Below, in pieces: positions 6,092 through 7,104 of a DNA stretch of 7,104 bases (position 1 is the first letter of the stretch; every line of letters starts with the position of its first letter). Source of the DNA: Ruminococcus sp. UBA3387. Its GTDB lineage: Bacteria; Bacillota; Clostridia; Oscillospirales; Ruminococcaceae. Location of the stretch: the NCBI GenBank assembly GCA_002358895.1, contig DEPR01000026.1:7834-14937 (forward strand), read 5' to 3'. The notes under the pieces were generated by a model. That model saw only the letters and a program-made list of their open reading frames with translations, ran no database searches and was not told the origin of the DNA. Both the position numbers and the translations under genes were made by a program.

Positions 6092-6116
6092 ACAGCATTT
6101 TTTTGATTAATGCTGT
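6092..6116. repeat. Inverted repeat, 8-bp stem with 9-nt loop
   Basis: ACAGCATT (6092-6099) pairs with AATGCTGT (6109-6116). No T run follows on either strand, so it is not an intrinsic terminator. It could be an operator or a chance hairpin; no role can be assigned. Confidence 0.3.
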
Positions 6117-6211
6117 TCTGAACTCCGATAAAAAAGTTTTGAGATTTGTAAATTTATCGTGTTTTTGAATAAAAAATTGGTTTTTTTATCGAATTTGTTG
6201 TGAAAATGCAC

Positions 6212-6245
6212 AAAAAATAAAGCCCAAGCAACATCTTGGGCTTTA
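6212..6245 (-). terminator. Rho-independent terminator of ppa
   Basis: On the minus strand the stem AAAGCCCAAG / CTTGGGCTTT (6235-6244 with 6219-6228; an extra T-A pair closes the base) encloses a 6-nt loop and is followed by ATTTTTT. The stem starts 15 nt after the ppa stop codon. It ends the ppa transcript and separates it from the dcw operon. Confidence 0.92.
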
Positions 6246-6260
6246 AATATAATACAACAA

Positions 6261-6791
6261 CTATCTGCAGTAGTTTTCTATATAATTGTCAATACAATGC
6301 TGTACAATTTTCTTTGCTTCTTCAGGTCCCTTTACATCGTCGATAACCGTCTCCTTATGCTCAAGGGTTTTATACACCATAAAGAAGTGGGACATCTCGT
6401 CAAATACATGCTTTGGAAGCTCTGCAATGTCTTTATATACATTATATGTCGGGTCATTTTCAGGAATACAGATAATCTTTTCATCAGCAGCACCGTTATC
6501 AAGCATAATAATTACGCCAATTGGATAACACTGCACCAGGGAAAGGGGCTGTAATGTTTCAGAACAAAGCACCAGCACATCAAGTGGGTCTCCGTCATCT
6601 GCATAAGTTCTCGGAATAAAACCGTAGTTTGCAGGATAGTGGGTAGATGTATAAAGAATTCTGTCCATTTTCAAAAGACCTGTTGTTTTGTCAAGCTCAT
6701 ACTTAACCTTTGAGCCTTTTGGAATTTCAATTACAGCAGTAAAATCTTCTCTTGTAATCGCCTTAGGTGAAATATCGTGCCATATATTCAT
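6261..6791 (-). CDS. ppa: Family I inorganic pyrophosphatase
   Basis: This soluble cytoplasmic enzyme hydrolyses pyrophosphate to two phosphates, pulling biosynthetic reactions forward; it needs magnesium. Its 176 residues match the bacterial family I length. The active-site set is complete and shifted by about one from E. coli numbering. It includes Glu22, Lys30, Arg44, Tyr56 in YPANYGFIP, the signature DDGDPLDV with Asp66, Asp68 and Asp71, Asp98, Asp103 and Lys105, and Tyr140-Lys141. The ATG at 6791 is preceded by GGAGG (6799-6803) with a 7-nt spacer. The gene starts 15 nt after the preceding gene's stop, so the two are probably co-transcribed, and an intrinsic terminator follows. No promoter was recognised directly before it. 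Many Clostridia use the unrelated family II manganese enzyme instead; this one is clearly family I. Confidence 0.97.
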   Translation of the reverse strand: MNIWHDISPKAITREDFTAVIEIPKGSKVKYELDKTTGLLKMDRILYTSTHYPANYGFIPRTYADDGDPLDVLVLCSETLQPLSLVQCYPIGVIIMLDNGAADEKIICIPENDPTYNVYKDIAELPKHVFDEMSHFFMVYKTLEHKETVIDDVKGPEEAKKIVQHCIDNYIENYCR

Positions 6792-6796
6792 TAATA

Positions 6797-6803
6797 CTCC
6801 TCC
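6797..6803 (-). promoter_or_regulatory. Ribosome binding site of ppa
   Basis: GGAGGAG on the minus strand ends five bases before the ppa ATG and lies wholly in the 15-nt gap after the upstream gene's stop codon. ppa therefore has its own strong initiation site despite the tight spacing. Confidence 0.85.
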
Positions 6804-6806
6804 ATT

Positions 6807-7103
6807 CTATTCTTCAACAATGTCAGCGTGGTAAATACCCTCTGACTTGAGATTTCCCACAATATCATAAACTGTTTCGCCATTTATCTCCACCGATGAG
6901 CTTACTCCCGGTGTTTCATCTGAAAAGGTGTCCCATAGTGTGATAAATCCTTGTTCACAAGGGATTTTATGCTTTCCAAAGCACTTGCTGAATTTTTTTG
7001 CATCTCCGAAAACCGAAATCATCTGATATTTCAGACAATATATTTCCTCTCCGCTATTATGTGCACCGAATCCGAATCTGCACAGCCCGTCATTTATAAG
7101 AAG
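6807..7103 (-). CDS. Unrecognised protein, C-terminal 98 residues (5' end outside window)
   Basis: The frame is open from the right edge to a TAG stop at 6807. An internal ATG at 7022 lacks a ribosome binding site, and the preceding 27 codons (reading LLINDGLCRFGFGAHNSGEE and onward) look coding, so the gene very probably starts beyond the edge. The visible part has no membrane segment, signal peptide or motif that I recognise. It contains a glycine-rich stretch (GFGAHNSGEE), a WDTFSDETPG segment and an acidic C-terminus. Four cysteines are present without a metal-binding spacing that I know. The stop lies 15 nt before ppa, which implies a shared transcript but not a shared function. It may be a lineage-restricted gene; I assign no role. 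Confidence 0.75.
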   Translation of the reverse strand, partial: LLINDGLCRFGFGAHNSGEEIYCLKYQMISVFGDAKKFSKCFGKHKIPCEQGFITLWDTFSDETPGVSSSVEINGETVYDIVGNLKSEGIYHADIVEE

Positions 7104-7104
7104 C

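Larger units (their letters stand above)
5646..6211. other. Non-coding AT-rich regulatory region between ppa terminator and mraZ
   Basis: I find no convincing gene on either strand of this roughly 570-bp stretch. It contains the P1 -35 element and the P2 promoter with phased repeats (5860-5891). An exact 14-bp repeat of part of them lies at 6020-6033. A cluster of TGTAA-like motifs lies at 5753-5797. An 8-bp stem with a 9-nt loop lies at 6092-6116, and a 10-bp inverted pair (6126-6135 with 6182-6191) is made only of CGATAAAAAA-type sequence. Many A/T runs, such as 5694-5712, could bend the DNA. The last two structures are weak and may be products of base composition. Confidence 0.7.

Overview
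The window is a stretch of low-GC Bacillota chromosome with every gene on the minus strand. The organism is most likely a Clostridia member of the Ruminococcus/Oscillospiraceae kind. This rests on the gene order of the division and cell wall (dcw) cluster, a SpoVD-like penicillin-binding protein with two PASTA domains, a short MraZ, an FtsL/DivIC-like protein of clostridial type, strong AAGGAGG-type ribosome binding sites, and TTG/GTG start codons. The genus is an inference; nothing in the sequence proves it.

Read in the direction of transcription (high to low coordinates), the window opens with the 3' part of an unrecognised gene (6807-7103). It is followed 15 nt later by ppa, a family I inorganic pyrophosphatase (6261-6791), and a clear intrinsic terminator (6212-6245). 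About 570 bp of AT-rich non-coding DNA follow, carrying two sigma-A type promoters facing mraZ. The distal one, P2, has its -10 at 5909-5914. The proximal one, P1, has its -10 at 5640-5645. The region also holds helically phased direct repeats. Just downstream of P1 are three 10-bp-period GTG boxes that match the known MraZ operator architecture.

The dcw operon then runs mraZ (5119-5550), rsmH (4181-5119), ftsL-like (3652-4128), spoVD-like PBP (1184-3514) and murE (1160 to beyond the left edge). mraZ and rsmH overlap by one base. A long hairpin sits between ftsL and the PBP gene. MraZ is the local regulator and RsmH methylates 16S rRNA. The FtsL-like protein and the PBP are bitopic membrane proteins of septal or spore peptidoglycan synthesis. 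MurE makes the UDP-MurNAc-tripeptide precursor in the cytoplasm.

No mobile element, CRISPR array, tRNA or rRNA was seen. The protein-coding content is conventional and I see no undescribed system. The parts that merit a second look are regulatory: the MraZ boxes, the second promoter with its long leader and phased repeats, and the hairpin inside the operon. The cysteine pair in the PBP, which matches the SpoVD redox switch, is also of interest.
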